From the NCBI GenBank assembly GCA_047967505.1, contig CM106540.1: 64,000 nucleotides of DNA. One strand, written 5' to 3'. The translations under genes and the position numbers were made by a program. The stretch is from Dipteris shenzhenensis (taxonomy: Eukaryota; Polypodiophyta; Polypodiopsida; Gleicheniales). Under the pieces are notes generated by a model, which was not told the DNA's origin, made no database searches, and saw only the letters and a program-made list of their open reading frames with translations. Positions 45,538 through 57,154 of this stretch are shown here, one piece after another (position 1 is the stretch's first letter; the number at the start of each line of letters is the position of its first letter).

Positions 45538-46488
45538 AGTTCTACATACAACTCCTACATGCAACTTCTATATGCAAGTTCTACATGTAGAGAGAGAATG
45601 TCTTACAATTCCTACATGCAGAGAGAGAAGCTTTCCAACTTGTATAAATACATCATAATGGAATGAATCCCACACTCTTTAGGGCATTGTGTTGAGTTTT
45701 ACTTTTGTATTCCAAGCAATTGTCTCAAGTGTCCAAGCTTCCTTATACTCCACGTCCAAAGGCATGTCCTAACCTTGCAACTCCTCCTCCCCTCTCCTCC
45801 AACCTTGCAACCCATCCTCCCCCTCTCCTCCTCCCTCCTCCTCCTCCCTTCTCCTCCTTCTCCTCCCTCCTCCTCCCTTCTCCTCCTCCCTCCTCTTCCT
45901 CCTCCTCCCTCCTCTCTCTTCCCTCCTCCTCCTCCCTCCTCTCTCTTCTTTCCCCCATGCTCTTACATCTTCTTCCTCTCCCACTCCTATGCTCCCCCTA
46001 AACCCTTAGTTCCTCAATCCTTAACTTCCATGAACTAGGAGGGAGAGGAGTTCTCCACCATGTACTCTACCATGAACCTTGGATCCTCCTTCTAACCCTA
46101 GAACCTCTTCTAAACTCTAGAACCTCCTTCTAAAATCTGGAACCTCTTCTAAACTCTTCAACCTCCTTCTAAACCTTGGAACCTCCTTCTAAACCCTGAA
46201 CCTCCCTCTAAACCTTAAACTCCTCCTAAACCCTGCAACCCTAATGAAGGCGAAAGCCTTCATTACCTCAACCATGATGATGCACGTTCCTTTCACACAT
46301 GCATGCACTTTGTTTGCTTACGACACTTAAGCCTATGTCTCTCACTGGAATACGACTCGAGGTCCTAAGCTACACATATGCTATAAACAACAACCTTGAT
46401 ATATCTGTAGGTGACAAAAAGCCTCGGAACCTTGCATATACTGAGAATACCCTGCTCTTCCTACGGAAGCCGTGGGAAAGAGCTAACA
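45538..46488 (+). repeat. Gypsy LTR copy 1
   Basis: It matches 53,836-54,846 at roughly 95% where I compared them. Contents are a TATAAATAC promoter box (about 45,645), a CTCCTC-rich block (45,780-45,960), then a row of AACCTCCTTCTAAAC-type ~20-base repeats, and the end AAGAGCTAACA. Its left part, equivalent to about 53,690-53,836, is missing where the copia element ends. That suggests the copia element inserted into this LTR and the far left was later deleted. Confidence 0.87.
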
Positions 46489-46490
46489 TT

Positions 46491-46510
46491 TGGCACTGCT
46501 GCCGGGGAGA
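46491..46510 (+). promoter_or_regulatory. Gypsy primer-binding site
   Basis: TGGCACTGCTGCCGGGGAGA lies two bases after the LTR end. It resembles the TGGCGCCGTTGCCGGGGA-type site of Athila/Tat gypsy elements with a few changes. Confidence 0.75.
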
Positions 46511-47150
46511 CTAGCATCTTAAGTAACGAGTAAACATACGTAGGTATGTGTAAAAAAATAAACTACTACGAACTTTCATGAACATAACACTCAAGGGCAA
46601 GGAGAGTAAAATTTTTTCCAACTCTAGCCAAACATATCAACCCCAAGAATCAACCTTGGGTTACAACCTTAAGAAATTTTCTTTGTTTCTTAAAAAGAAG
46701 CCACTTGATAAATAAATCAGGCTAGGTAGTGGACATAAATGCGTAGAGCTTGCAATTTCGATCATTTTACCTTTTTGCAGAAGAGCAAATTGAGCTAACC
46801 ATGAAAAGTTATAACTCAGGAAGAGTTTAGGGTTTAGCCCTAAACCTACACCCATTTCCTATAAAAACCCACTCCACCCCCTCTTTCTTCTTCTTTCACA
46901 TCTTCCCTCCATCCTCTTCCCCATTCCAAGCCTTATGCAAGACACTCCTCCCTCTCCATCGACCACCCCTCTACTCCCATCCTCACACGATGAGTTACTT
47001 AGAGCCCATCTCGTAGCGATAACCTAGCCATCCACCCATTGTCCATTCATCCTTAACAATCCTCTTACATAGAGAATGACTTGGAGAGCGTTAAGGTGAC
47101 CATCTCTTCCTCCCTTTGAATTTCCGTCAAAGTTTTTCGTTCATCAAGTT
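46511..47150. other. Gypsy leader, no gene seen
   Basis: Non-coding sequence between the primer-binding site and the C-rich tract. Long untranslated leaders are usual in large plant gypsy elements. Confidence 0.5.
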
Positions 47151-47800
47151 TTTTTCCCCCTCCCCCTCCACCCCCCCTGTACCACCACCCCCTCCCTGTC
47201 CACCATTCCCCCCTCCACCACCATCTCCTCACCCCCCACCCCCCAGTCTCCATCTCCACCTCCACCCCCCTCTCCACCACCACCCCCTCCACCACCACCC
47301 CCTTCCACCCCCATCTCCACCCCCCCCCCCCTTCCATCTCCCCCCTCCTACACCACCCCTCTCTCCCCACCCCCCCCCCCCCTTTCTATCTCCACCACCC
47401 CACCCCCCCCCTCTCCACCTCCACCCCCCCTCTCCACCATCCCCCCCTCCACCCTCCACCCCCCCCCTTCTATCTCCCACCCCCCCCCTCTATCTCCACA
47501 CCCTCCCCCCCTCTCCACCACCACCCCCTCCCCCCCCCCCCTCCATCTCCACCACCCCCCCTCTCTCCACCACCCCCCTTCCCCCCCGCCCCCTCCACCA
47601 CCACCCCCCCTTCCCCCCTCCATCTCCACCACCACCACCCCCCTCCATCTCCACCCCCCCTTCCATCTCCACCACTACCCCCCCTCTCCAACGCCCCCTG
47701 CCTCCACCACCCCTCTCCCTCTCTCTCTCTCTCTCTAACCCCCCTCTTCTCTCTCTCTCTCTATTCCCTCCCCTCTCTCTCTCTACCCCCTCGTCGGCTG
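47150..47800. repeat. Extreme C-rich tract (CCACCCCC, CTCCACC)
   Basis: About 650 bases are almost only C, T and A on the plus strand, made of CCCCCC, CTCCACC and CATCTCC variants, ending in (CT)n at 47,725-47,790. The minus strand has dozens of GGG runs. All long frames here (proline-rich on plus, glycine-rich on minus) are compositional. Confidence 0.95.
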
Positions 47801-48930
47801 CTCCAGTCCCTACCCTACGAGCGATAAGCCCTGCCAATCTAAAGGGCTTGTAAGCCCTTGTCTTAAAGGCAAGGCGATGCCCGCACACAGTGCCTGCCAA
47901 GGGCAGCGCAACCAACCGCCAATGATGATGCCCACCCCGCCTCCTTCAACCATCGCCTCCACCTCCTTCAACCATTGCCTCCGCCTCCTTGCGACCGCTC
48001 GCCTCACCAATGACACCTCTCTGTCGCCCTCCGTCCTATCGTCCTCCCTATCATCCTCCATCTCCTCCTTCCCCTCCACTCCAAATTCCCCTCCCCCTTG
48101 TTCGTGAAACCCCCCCCACACACCACCTTCGCCGCCACACGATGCCCCCTCTCAATTTTCTAAAATAATTAATTTAAATATTAATTATTAAAAAAACCCT
48201 AATCTAATCCTAGGATTAACCCTAGCTAGATTAGTTTAACCTAGGTTAGATTAGTTTTACCTTAGTTTAGTTAAGCGGTAACCTCGATTAGATTTGATAT
48301 ACCTTATATCAGTTAGTTGTAACTTAGGTTAGATTTAACCTAAGTTAGTTGGGTTAACTCTAGGTTAGTTACTTACAGCTAGGTTAGTTTAACTACTAGT
48401 TAGTTTAACTACTAGTTAGTTTAACTAAATAGACCTAGTTAGGTTAGTAACTATCTAGTTACAATAATTAAATAGTTAGGGTAGTTAGGTTAGTTAAACT
48501 AACTGGGCCAATTAGGTCAACTAAGCTAGATCAGTTACTACCCCTCACCTACTTCAACACTTCGTATTACACCCATTTGGGACCCAAACTCGACCCCCGT
48601 TTGAACCAAGATTTCACACACGAAAATGCCACACTACGGGGCATTTTTTCAGCCCATTGCACACCATTTGGGCATCCCTAGCACTCACTCATTTGTGCCC
48701 CCGTGTGGGCCTCGTTTCACACTAATTCGCTCATATCTTTATGTGGTGACCTCTGATTAATGATCCATTTGCACCGGCACACTTCCCTACACACATGGGA
48801 CAATCTTAGGCACATTATTAACACGATGGTCCCTACAACACTAAAATAAATCTAACTCTCCAAGCATAACTACATCAACACCTGCACTTGCGGCAGAGAC
48901 ACTCTTTGCATCTCTTGCCCAATCTACATG
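47801..48930. other. Leader remainder with GTTAG-rich patch
   Basis: 48,160-48,560 is a degenerate patch of TAGGTTAGTT and AACTAGTTAG. The rest has no recognisable feature before gag. Confidence 0.5.
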
Positions 48931-50290
48931 CAGCTATGCTCTGACCAATGCCTTCGACTCAAATGCTCGCCAAATCTACATACAACTCCACTGCAACCAC
49001 CACCTCCGACAATCCTCTACCTCAATTCCCCCCCTGAAATTCAAGAAATCCCTTTGACTCCTCCACACCACAACATGACTGGATGCCGTCGCGATGATGA
49101 TGGGGATATTGACCTCGACACGGAGGGTAGCAATTTCTTTAATCGCAAAAATAATAATCAAGGCAGGTGCCCCCTGGGAAAGCTGGAACTTCCCAAATAT
49201 AATGGTAGGGGAGATGCAGCCCGCTTCCTCTAGCATTTTGATACCGCATGCCTAGCGGGTGGAGATCAATCCAATGAAACCAAGGTGGCCTAGTTTCCCA
49301 TGGCCTTAACCGATGAAGCGTCTAAATGGTACCTAGACGTCCTAGTGGAAGAGCGAGCCACATGGGACTTGCTTCAAACAGAATTCAAAAGGCGCTTTCA
49401 AACGAAGAGACTACAAGATGATCCCGCTCTCCAACTACGCAAGATCGAACAAGGCTGTCGATAAGATGTATGCACGTATCTGGGCAAGATGAAAAGATTA
49501 ATTGCCAAATGTGACCCACACCCCGATGCAAATTACCTCACGGCCTAGTTCATTATAGGACTAAGGAAGAAAATCTGCAAGGATATGAAAAAGATTAGCA
49601 TCTATAAAACATTCAGTGCTACTCATGCGGCAGCCATTGATATCGAGGATGGCATGACCGACTCTGACACCAACAGTGATGATGGTAGATCTAGTGCACG
49701 AGATAAGCACTCTAAAAAGGGCAAATCCAAATCCACTGCCGAAACATAAAATGAAGATCACCTAGAGGCCATGACCATGAAGTTGAAAGAAGACATGCTG
49801 CAGGTCATGGAACAAAAGCTTTACTTGTCTCAGTCGCCACCTCAGATTTATCCATGGTGAGAAGCGCAAATCAATTTTGACCCAATACATATCGAGCGCC
49901 AATCAAGTGCCACGATTGTGGAGAAAATCACCGGATCGCAGAGTGCCCTCATCGTGGTAGCCCCACTACTTTCCAACCACTCTGTAGAGATTGTGGTAGC
50001 ATAGGACATGCCTGTATGGATTGTCCCGTGAAAAATAAGGTCCCACAATAAACAAAGGTTAAGCCTAATGTCCCAATTGGCATCATTGGGGTGGACCATC
50101 AAAGTCTGGGGCCGCAAAGTTTGGGGCCGGCAAGCATAATATCACAACTTATGAATGTAATTACACGCCAGTAGAAAGAGGCCACCAAGGACCCTAACAT
50201 TCCAATCCAACCAAAACGACTTCTTAAAAAGAAAGCAGAAGTGCCTCCACCTCCGCCAAGCAATGAGTAGCCAAGCTCATCCACATCAAC
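48928..50290 (+). pseudogene. Gypsy gag remnant with two zinc knuckles
   Basis: The frame from 48928 reaches GKLELPKYNGRGDAARFL, a stop, then ALTDEASKWYLDVLVEERAT and LQTEFKRRFQ. This is the Retrotrans_gag pattern (capsid). After a frame shift near 49,860 come two CCHC knuckles, CHDCGENHRIAEC and CRDCGSIGHACMDC, which bind RNA in the family. Several stops (for example after RFL and in VAxFPMAL) inactivate it. It follows the primer-binding site and leader in the same strand. Confidence 0.88.
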
Positions 50291-50333
50291 TCTCGAGCCT
50301 CAAAGAAAAGAAGCTCCATACCCAAATGCAGAG

Positions 50334-50580
50334 GTGGAGAAGGCTCGTTTTCAGGCACTTCAACAATGGGTACAAAAGGTACAAGCTCAATTTGAGGCTA
50401 AGAAACAAGCTCAATTTGAGGCTAAGAAGCAAGCTCAATATCCAATCCATGACTTGGCCCCACAAAGTATTGATACTATACTCGAGCCTTTATTCCGACA
50501 ACAGACTCGACAACATAATGTACTGCCACATCAACTTGAAGGAGCCGCACTCTCTAGCATCCTGAGTTGCCCTATGTAAA
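50334..50580 (+). pseudogene. Gag-protease linker with repeated AQFEAKK
   Basis: The frame contains VQAQFEAKKQAQFEAKKQAQ, a short tandem duplication at DNA and protein level, then EPLFRQQTRQHNVLPHQLEG. It lies between the zinc knuckles and the protease and has no independent domain. Confidence 0.55.
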
Positions 50581-50599
50581 TTCCCATTGGAATCCTCCT

Positions 50600-51350
50600 A
50601 CGGAATTGTCCCAATCTCTGGGAAAGTTTCAAAGGTAAGATTGAACTCACAAATCCCCCTCCACCTATGGACAACATCGAAGATATCCCTGTGCAGATGG
50701 GTGAGAGAGATGGCATATGCAACATTACTGTGCCTTTGATCCACAACACATATAATGAAGTCCAAGTCATAGTGGATGGTGGAGCAGGTGTAAATGTCCT
50801 ATCAAAGGATCTCTACGATGAATGGCATCTCCCACCAATGCAAAAGGCTAATTTTAACAACGCCTTGCTGATGATTCACGAGCTAAACCCTTGGGAATAG
50901 TGAATGGTGTGTCCACAAAGGTCGCACGAGTTCGCTTTTCCCTCTAATTCACAATCTTGGATCTCCCCAAAAAATCCTATCAAATAATACTGGGATGTCC
51001 TTGGTTACGGGAAGCATCAGTCCTCCATGACTAGGGTTAACGAAACTTTGCCACCCAATAACATGGCACATGTCAAGCTAGTTCAACACCATCAAAGGCC
51101 CATCTTTGAGAAGTGCCAGAGTGCTTCAAGAATTACACAAGTGGAAGTGTCCCAATAGCAATGCCAAGACCACTAAGATAATCTGAAGTTCAAGAAACCA
51201 ATAGCATTGGAGAAACTCCAATCTATGAGGGACCGGCAAAAACTCACACAATAAAACTCGCCCTTGAAGGGAAGGAAGAAAAACTGGTTTTCATTGGGAA
51301 ACAACTTTGACAAGAAGATGAAACCAAAGCACTCCTAATGGAATACCATG
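50600..51350 (+). pseudogene. Gypsy protease remnant and start of pol linker
   Basis: The frame to 50900 reads NITVPLIHNTYNEVQVIVDG, GAGVNVLSKDLYDEW. The D-G-G-A-G piece aligns with the retropepsin active site (usually D-S/T-G-A), so its second residue is changed. After a shift TKVARVRFSL, a stop, FTILDLPKKSYQIILGCPWL completes the protease. Near 51,280-51,350 EKLVFIGKQL, a stop, and TKALLMEYHAP corresponds to the linker before the reverse transcriptase. The RT itself does not follow here. Confidence 0.75.
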
Positions 51351-51437
51351 CCCCTTCCCTTCATGTCGCTTCCTCTTTCCTTGATTTGAGCTTTCTGGTT
51401 GTAGGCTCAGCCTTTCTTGCTACTTTCCTGAGGGGGG

Positions 51438-51765
51438 CTAGTTCCTCCCTTCGGGCTCCTTTTCCTCATAGTCAGGTAGGCTGGGCTTCTTCAATTTGAT
51501 CTCCTTGTCTTTTGCATTTTGTGCCCAAATGGCCAGTTGAGCTGCAGCATCTACTTTCTCATCATAGATAGCTGTTGCAAGCAGGCAGAATTGATTTGTC
51601 CATGACCAAAGCAATGGCAAATGACATTCTCTTCGTAGCGATCTTGCATGCACAAACACCCCGAAGCAAAAAATGTGCACAAGGTGGTAGCATGTAGGCC
51701 ATCAGATCATGTAGTCATCTATGATGGGGGTATGGTAGACCATGCATTTCAGACCTTGCTGCATA
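51438..51765 (-). pseudogene. Fragment related to the 10.8 kb tract
   Basis: The minus-strand frame reads NQFCLLATAIYDEKVDAAAQ, then LAIWAQNAKDKEIKLKKPSL and a Glu-rich end. About 65 bases (51,532-51,599) are roughly 80% identical to the plus strand near 10,821-10,890. Its orientation is opposite to the surrounding gypsy gag, so it is probably a separate insertion. No function known. Confidence 0.5.
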
Positions 51766-52285
51766 GCAGGATACGCATTTGATTTTAACTATATCAAGAG
51801 CTTGCATTTCAAACACGTATTATTGGCACACACCATGCATAGACTTGCCTCAATAGACATGACTCTGTTGATCCAAAAATACTTACATAAGTAGTATGAT
51901 CTAAGTTTGGACAGGCGAATCCCTTGCTATTTGTTAGACATTGATGTTTCTAAAATGATTTTCTCTCTATAATCACAAACGCCCACCATTCTGGGCACGG
52001 CAAGGTTCACTTAAGGACTTTGAAGCTAGATTTTCGTAAGGAGTTGGTATTGTTGCACATGGGTGAATAAGTGCATACTCTCAAACACTTGAGTCTCCAT
52101 TCTTTTTGCACACGATTTTGTATTGGAGCAATGCAAAATGGCACATAGTCCTTTCAAGAAGAAAAATTACACATTGGTGTGGGCAGAGTGTGCAAAAAGT
52201 GTCAAGAAAATTGTGGAGAGGCAATGTAAGCTCCTCAAGAAGATGGATTATTGGATGCAAGATAATAATCCACTAAACAACATTT
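51766..52285. other. Unassigned piece between two gypsy segments
   Basis: No recognisable motif. A short Lys-rich plus frame begins near 52,123 and runs into the reverse-oriented RT fragment. Confidence 0.3.
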
Positions 52286-52286
52286 C

Positions 52287-52925
52287 TCATAGCAATACAA
52301 ACCCAAGAAAGCTTCTGACTTCATGCAGATTTTTCAAAATTGGCCAACTCCTTATGGCCTCAACTTTTGCAGCATCCATCTTGACTCCATCCTTTGACAC
52401 TATATGACTGTGTTGAATGAAAATAAGCAATCTATAAAGGATGTAGCTACTACATTTGAGGATGCAAAGAAAATAAAACATCAAGAAGAAGGGGTATCAC
52501 ATGCTATTCATGCTCTATAGAAGGAATTAGCATGTTTGAAAACAACATTAGATGTGCATTAGACAATCTTTTGAAGCATGCGGACAAGATGGAAGAGCTT
52601 GGTTATAGCCACTGAAGCCATCCAGGAAGCTATATATTTCAGAACCTGCAACCTTTTCCAACACTATTTCTGTTAAGGGTAGGGGATAGTGATCCCTAAT
52701 TATGGTGACACACATTCTTTAAGTTTATGCATATTCTGAGCTTCTTGTTGCATTTAGGCACAATGACGATGGGTTAAACCTAATCAGTGTGCTCTATCTC
52801 GTAAGATGAATCCGGCATCTAAGAGTTTTTCTAGCTCATCATAAACCATGGTGCTATACTTAGGATTTTTGTGATAAGGTCCAATTTATCCCACCTTACT
52901 AAATGGTCTCGGCTGTACTTGATTG
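52287..52925 (-). pseudogene. Reverse-oriented gypsy reverse transcriptase fragments
   Basis: From about 52,900 the minus strand reads NPKYSTMVYDELEKLLDAGF, then IPYPLTEIVLEKVAGSEIYS and FLDGFSGYNQ, the start of a gypsy RT. After about 190 unrelated bases, 52,410-52,287 reads HIVSKDGVKMDAAKVEAIRS and LHEVRSFLGF, the RT-connection region. The YxDD segment between them is missing. Strand is opposite to the gag at 49 kb and the RT at 55 kb, so this is a third gypsy copy or an inversion. Confidence 0.8.
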
Positions 52926-52980
52926 CATGTTATGCCTAGTATAGGCATGTGTTTACCTTAGGTGGGCACATGTAATCTTC

Positions 52981-53421
52981 TTGAAAGAGTACCTACGTGC
53001 ACCTCCATGTCTCAAAACCCATCCCAAGTTTTATGCAGTTCCACCACGTAAAAGATGGAAAGCCAACATACACACTTTGGATGAAGATCGCACCATTAAT
53101 TGGTCAATGATCCAACCATACTCTGGTGTAGAATGGAATATCCAAGGCACAATGATCCAAGCACTTCAGCAGCATGAACAAATAATGCGCGTCAATATTG
53201 ATCGCTTCCTTCGCCTAAGTGCTATCTTCTGCAAAACATTAGAATACATTCTGGAGGTCCCATGTTTCCTCGATGGCCATTTGCCTCCACTCAGTTTCAA
53301 TCCCAATGAACAGCAGGTTGATGCTCATTACAAGTCGACTCTATCAAAGAGTCATCTTCTTAGAAGCACACCACGTATCTCTATTCGAACAAATGGTGGA
53401 TACGAGCTACCTAGAAACTGA
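52981..53421 (+). other. Unrecognised 146-codon frame
   Basis: The open frame contains LRAPPCLKTHPKFYAVPPRK, RTINWSMIQPYSGVEWNIQG and LEVPCFLDGHLPPLSFNPNE. It reads like real protein, but I know no family with these motifs. It lies just upstream of the second gypsy LTR copy on the same strand. Confidence 0.4.
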
Positions 53422-53689
53422 GCGAAAATTGTATGGTGCCAAGTCTTTATAGTAGGATTGACCGGCATGACACAAGTTCCACAACCACTGGACTGCACGC
53501 ATGGCAACCCAGGTACGTGCTCACACAATAAGCCATAACCCGAGGATGGGTAATAAAATGGATCCGAGAGTATGTTGTCTCTGTGCCAACATGGACTTAG
53601 GTAGTACAAAATGTGTGTAGAGTAGTGGCAAAGCTCCGCTTGTACTTGCATAAGGCTAGGAATAATCTCTCTTAGGAATCCTCAACATG

Positions 53690-54846
53690 CAAGTTCTACT
53701 TTTATTCCTACATGCGAGTTCTACATGCAACTCCTACATGCAACTTCTACTTGCAAGTCCTACATGTGATTCCTACATGCATGTTCTACATGCAAGTCCT
53801 ACATGTGATTCCTACATGCATGTTCTACATGCAACATGCAACATGCGAGTTAACATGCAACTCCTACATGCAACTTCTATATGCAAGTTCTACATGTAGA
53901 GAGAGAATGTCTTACAATTCCTACATGCAGAGAGAGAAGCTCTCCAACTTGTATAAATACCCCATAATGGAATGAAGCCCACACTCTTTGGGGCATTGTG
54001 TTGAGTTCTACTTTGGTATTCCAAGCAATTGTCTCAAGTGTCTTTGCTTCCTTGTACTCCACGTCCAAAAAGCATGTCCTAACCTTGTAACTCCTCCTCC
54101 CCTCTTCTCCAACCTTGCAACCCATCCTCCCCCTCCACTCCTCCCTCCTCATCCTCCCTTCTTCTGCTCCCTCCTCCTCCCTTATCCTCCTCCCTCCTCC
54201 TCCTCCTCCTCCCTCCTCCTCCATTCTCTTCCCTCCTCCCTTCTCCTCCTCCCTCCTCCTCCTCCTCCTCCCTCATCTCTCTTCCCTCCTCCTCCCTCCT
54301 CTCTCTTCTTTCCCCCATGCTCTTACATCTTCTTCCTCTCCCACTCCTATGCTCCCCCTAAACCCTTAGTTCATCAACCCTTAGCCTCCATGAACTATGA
54401 GGGAGACGAGTTCTCCACCCTGTACTCTACCCTGAACCTTGGATCCTCCTTCTAATCCTGGAACCTCTTCTAAACTCTGGAACCTCCTTCTAAACTCTGG
54501 AACCTCTTCTAAAATCTTCAACATCCTACTAAATCTTGGAACCTCCTTCTAAACCCTGAACCTCTCTCTAACCCTTAAACTCCTCCTAAACCCTGCAACC
54601 CCTAATGAAGTGAAAGCCTTCATTACCTCAACCATGACAATGCACGTTCCTTTCACATATGCATGCACTATGGTTGCTTACCACACTTAAGCCTATGTAT
54701 CTCACTAGAATATGACTCGAGGTCCTAAGCTACATGTATACTACAAATGACAACCCTGATATATCTATAGGTGACAAAAAGCCTCGGAACCCTACATACT
54801 AAGAATACCATGCTCTTCCTGTGGAAGCTGTGGGAAAGAGCCAACA
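53690..54846 (+). repeat. Gypsy LTR copy 2
   Basis: It contains everything found in 45,538-46,488 plus about 150 further bases at the left, made of CTACATGCAA and TTCTACATG repeats (one 39-base unit occurs twice). It ends AAGAGCCAACA. No primer-binding site follows; reverse transcriptase sequence starts within a few bases. The start is not sharply defined because I see no clean purine tract before it. Confidence 0.85.
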
Positions 54847-56685
54847 ATGTACCAAATGAATGCAATTTGATAGCAAAGGTACCAAATTAACCCAAACTAT
54901 TCCAAGTTGGTGAAGGCAAAAAATGACCAACTACTAAATGCACGCTTATCTACCAACAAGTTGTCTAAAGAAATCGATTGTTCCTAATTGTAAATGCTCC
55001 AAAGGAAAATGGCAAGTTGAGGGTCTATGTTTTCTATTGGAATCTCAATGAATAGACAATCAAGTGGAGCTTATGCCTATAGAATTGGCATGGCATCAAT
55101 GTGCAATGTGGAAGGATTTACCATTACATTAGTACCTTTTTGTTATAACTTTCAAACTATAACAGTAATCGTTCATGGGTGGCATCTTAGATGAGGTAGT
55201 AGGGCACAAGATGTATTATGTGATGGATACAATGGGTGCAATCAAAACATGGATGAAGAAGACCAAGAGAAGGAAACCTTTACCACTGAATGGCATATGC
55301 ATGACAATTGATACCATTCAGGTTGAAGATGCACTAGCCATGTTGGTGGAAATGTTTCAAGAGTACATCAACAAATTTTAAGCCATATTTTTGGATGATT
55401 TCTCCTACTATAGTATGAATCACACGCACTTAGAATGCCTATAGAAGGTTTTCCTAAAGTTTCAAGAAACACAAATCTCCCTCAACTCCCACAAACGTGT
55501 GTTCTCAGGAGTCTTTTTGGAGCATATAATCTTAGGCAAATGCATCATGATGGAGAAGTCTTGTTGTGTGTTCTCAGGTGAATCATGATGTAGAAGCCAT
55601 AATCAATGCAATACAAAGACGAAGACCCAATAATATCAAGCAAGTGCACTCATTTATGAGGTTCCTTAGCATTGCAGTTGGTTCATCAAAAAGTTTATTG
55701 GTGTAGCCAAGCATCTTCATCATCTCACAAGGCAAGATACAAAGTTCAAGTGGAATGAAGAACAAGTCAATGCATTCTAGGTCTTGCATCCATATTGGAA
55801 CTTGATCTTTCTTTTGATTGTGGATAGATTCAAGATGGCAATCAAGTCCATTGTTTCTAAAAAACAAGGGAACTTGAATTTTCGCATCTATTATGTGAGC
55901 CAAAGGTTCTCAACAACGGAGATGACTATGCAATGACAAAAAAGAAAAGTTGTCAAAATGGTGTAAAGTGCTCAATAATTTTGGTAATCTTTTGGGAAAC
56001 CCATTCATTTTCTATGTAGGCCACCAAGTTTTTCTCTACTTGATCAACAAACCAATCATGAAAACATGATTGATTGATAAGATGGATGCGAATACTACAA
56101 GAATTCAACTTTTGGATTCATCACAAACTTGGTTCATCTCACTACTGCATCATTTACTTGTACCAAAGAAAGAAACCCATCAAAGGCATAGATGAGGATA
56201 ATCATGTGAAGAGATCATGAAACATATCTCCCAATTTGGACTATTTAAGTGTCGATGTATGAGAATAAGCATGCTTATCTCTCCACAGCAATATTTCTCA
56301 AAGATGAATCTATGGATAAATGACAAAATTTGCCCTCACATCTTGGAAGTACACATTAATAGGTGACCGCGTGTATCAAAAGGGGGGAGTCATGGTCCTC
56401 TGATGATGTGTCTTTCTGCGTGAAAGAGAAATCCTCATAGATGAGCACGTCATGGTCACTTTTCCACTACAATCATAGTTTTGAATAATCTTAGCATGGC
56501 TATGGGGGAGAACCATCTACGCAAATATTGCAAAACATTGCTAGAATCGTGGTCCATGCCAATGGATATGGAATGCCAAACTTCCAAGATCTGATGCCAT
56601 TATGGCTAACCTACCTATGGGAACCTTTGTAACAATGGGGATTGGATTTCATTGGTCTATTTCGAAGTTTCCACGTGCCTAGGCA
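54847..56685 (+). pseudogene. Gypsy reverse transcriptase and RNase H remnant
   Basis: Directly after the LTR copy the frames read INPNYSKLVKAKNDQLLNAR, then LIVNAPKENGKLRVYVFYWN (RT fingers). From 55,175 they read GGILDEVVGHKMYYVMDTMG, MLVEMFQEYINKF, a stop, then AIFLDDFSYYSMNHTHLECL. FLDDF is the YxDD catalytic box. KVFLKFQETQISLNSHKRVF and a connection region follow, then LNFRIYYVSQRFSTTEMT and GNPFIFYVGHQVFLYLINKP of RNase H (to about 56,130). After decayed sequence, QWGLDFIGLF near 56,640 is the start of the integrase core. Many stops and shifts. Confidence 0.88.
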
Positions 56686-57154
56686 AAAATGAGTGTCATG
56701 TTGTATGTGGACACAGATCCTTTTTTTAGGGGTTTATTTTTATCTGTGTGTTGTGCTCAAGTGTGTTTATGCCCACTCTATGAAGGGGGGGAAATGCCCC
56801 CTACTAATGTTGTTAGGGGATTCCAAGAGGAGTTGGAGAAAGCTATTAAGGCCCCCCTTGGTAGGGGTTCAGAGGCAGCACCTTCGAAGCCAAAAAAACT
56901 TGAAAATTGGTGCATGAATTATGTGGTCGAATTTGTAAAGTAAGGGTGTGGCTCATATAGCATGAGAGAAGTGGATATATTGCTTGTATCTTATATCTTC
57001 TTGTTGGATAGATAAGAAAAACATAAAACTGATGTAACCCACACTCGGTGAACCACGTATATCCCTGTCTCTCTTTCTCTTCCATTCTGTACACTTTTTG
57101 TATTGTGTATTTTATGCATTATTCTTCTCACATTGTTTCTCTATTATCATGTTG
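56686..57154. mobile_element. Probable insertion in the gypsy integrase (LTR-like)
   Basis: Integrase sequence stops after GLDFIGLFRSF near 56,670 and resumes at ATYYVTKWVEAKALR near 57,165. The intervening ~470 bases start TGAGTGTCATG and end with TCATGTTGCA. Near the right side GTGAACCACGTATATCCCTG resembles the end region of copia-type LTRs. It may be a solo LTR; I could not confirm a target-site duplication. Confidence 0.45.

Noticed and set aside
45705-46038. Overlapping Ser/Pro/Leu-rich and Glu/Gly/Arg-rich frames (also at 53,988-54,455)
   Set aside because: They are readings of the CTCCTC block inside the two gypsy LTR copies.
47116-47853. A 245-codon proline-rich plus-strand frame and several glycine-rich minus-strand frames
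   Set aside because: The whole stretch is C-rich low-complexity DNA, so any frame stays open. There is no start context or domain.
48160-48560. Telomere-like repeats
   Set aside because: The patch is built on GTTAG and TAGGTTAGTT, not the plant TTTAGGG unit, and has no regular period.
53687-53975. Repetitive frames with Cys-Asn-Ser-Tyr-Met-like pattern
   Set aside because: They come from the CTACATGCAA repeats at the start of the gypsy LTR.
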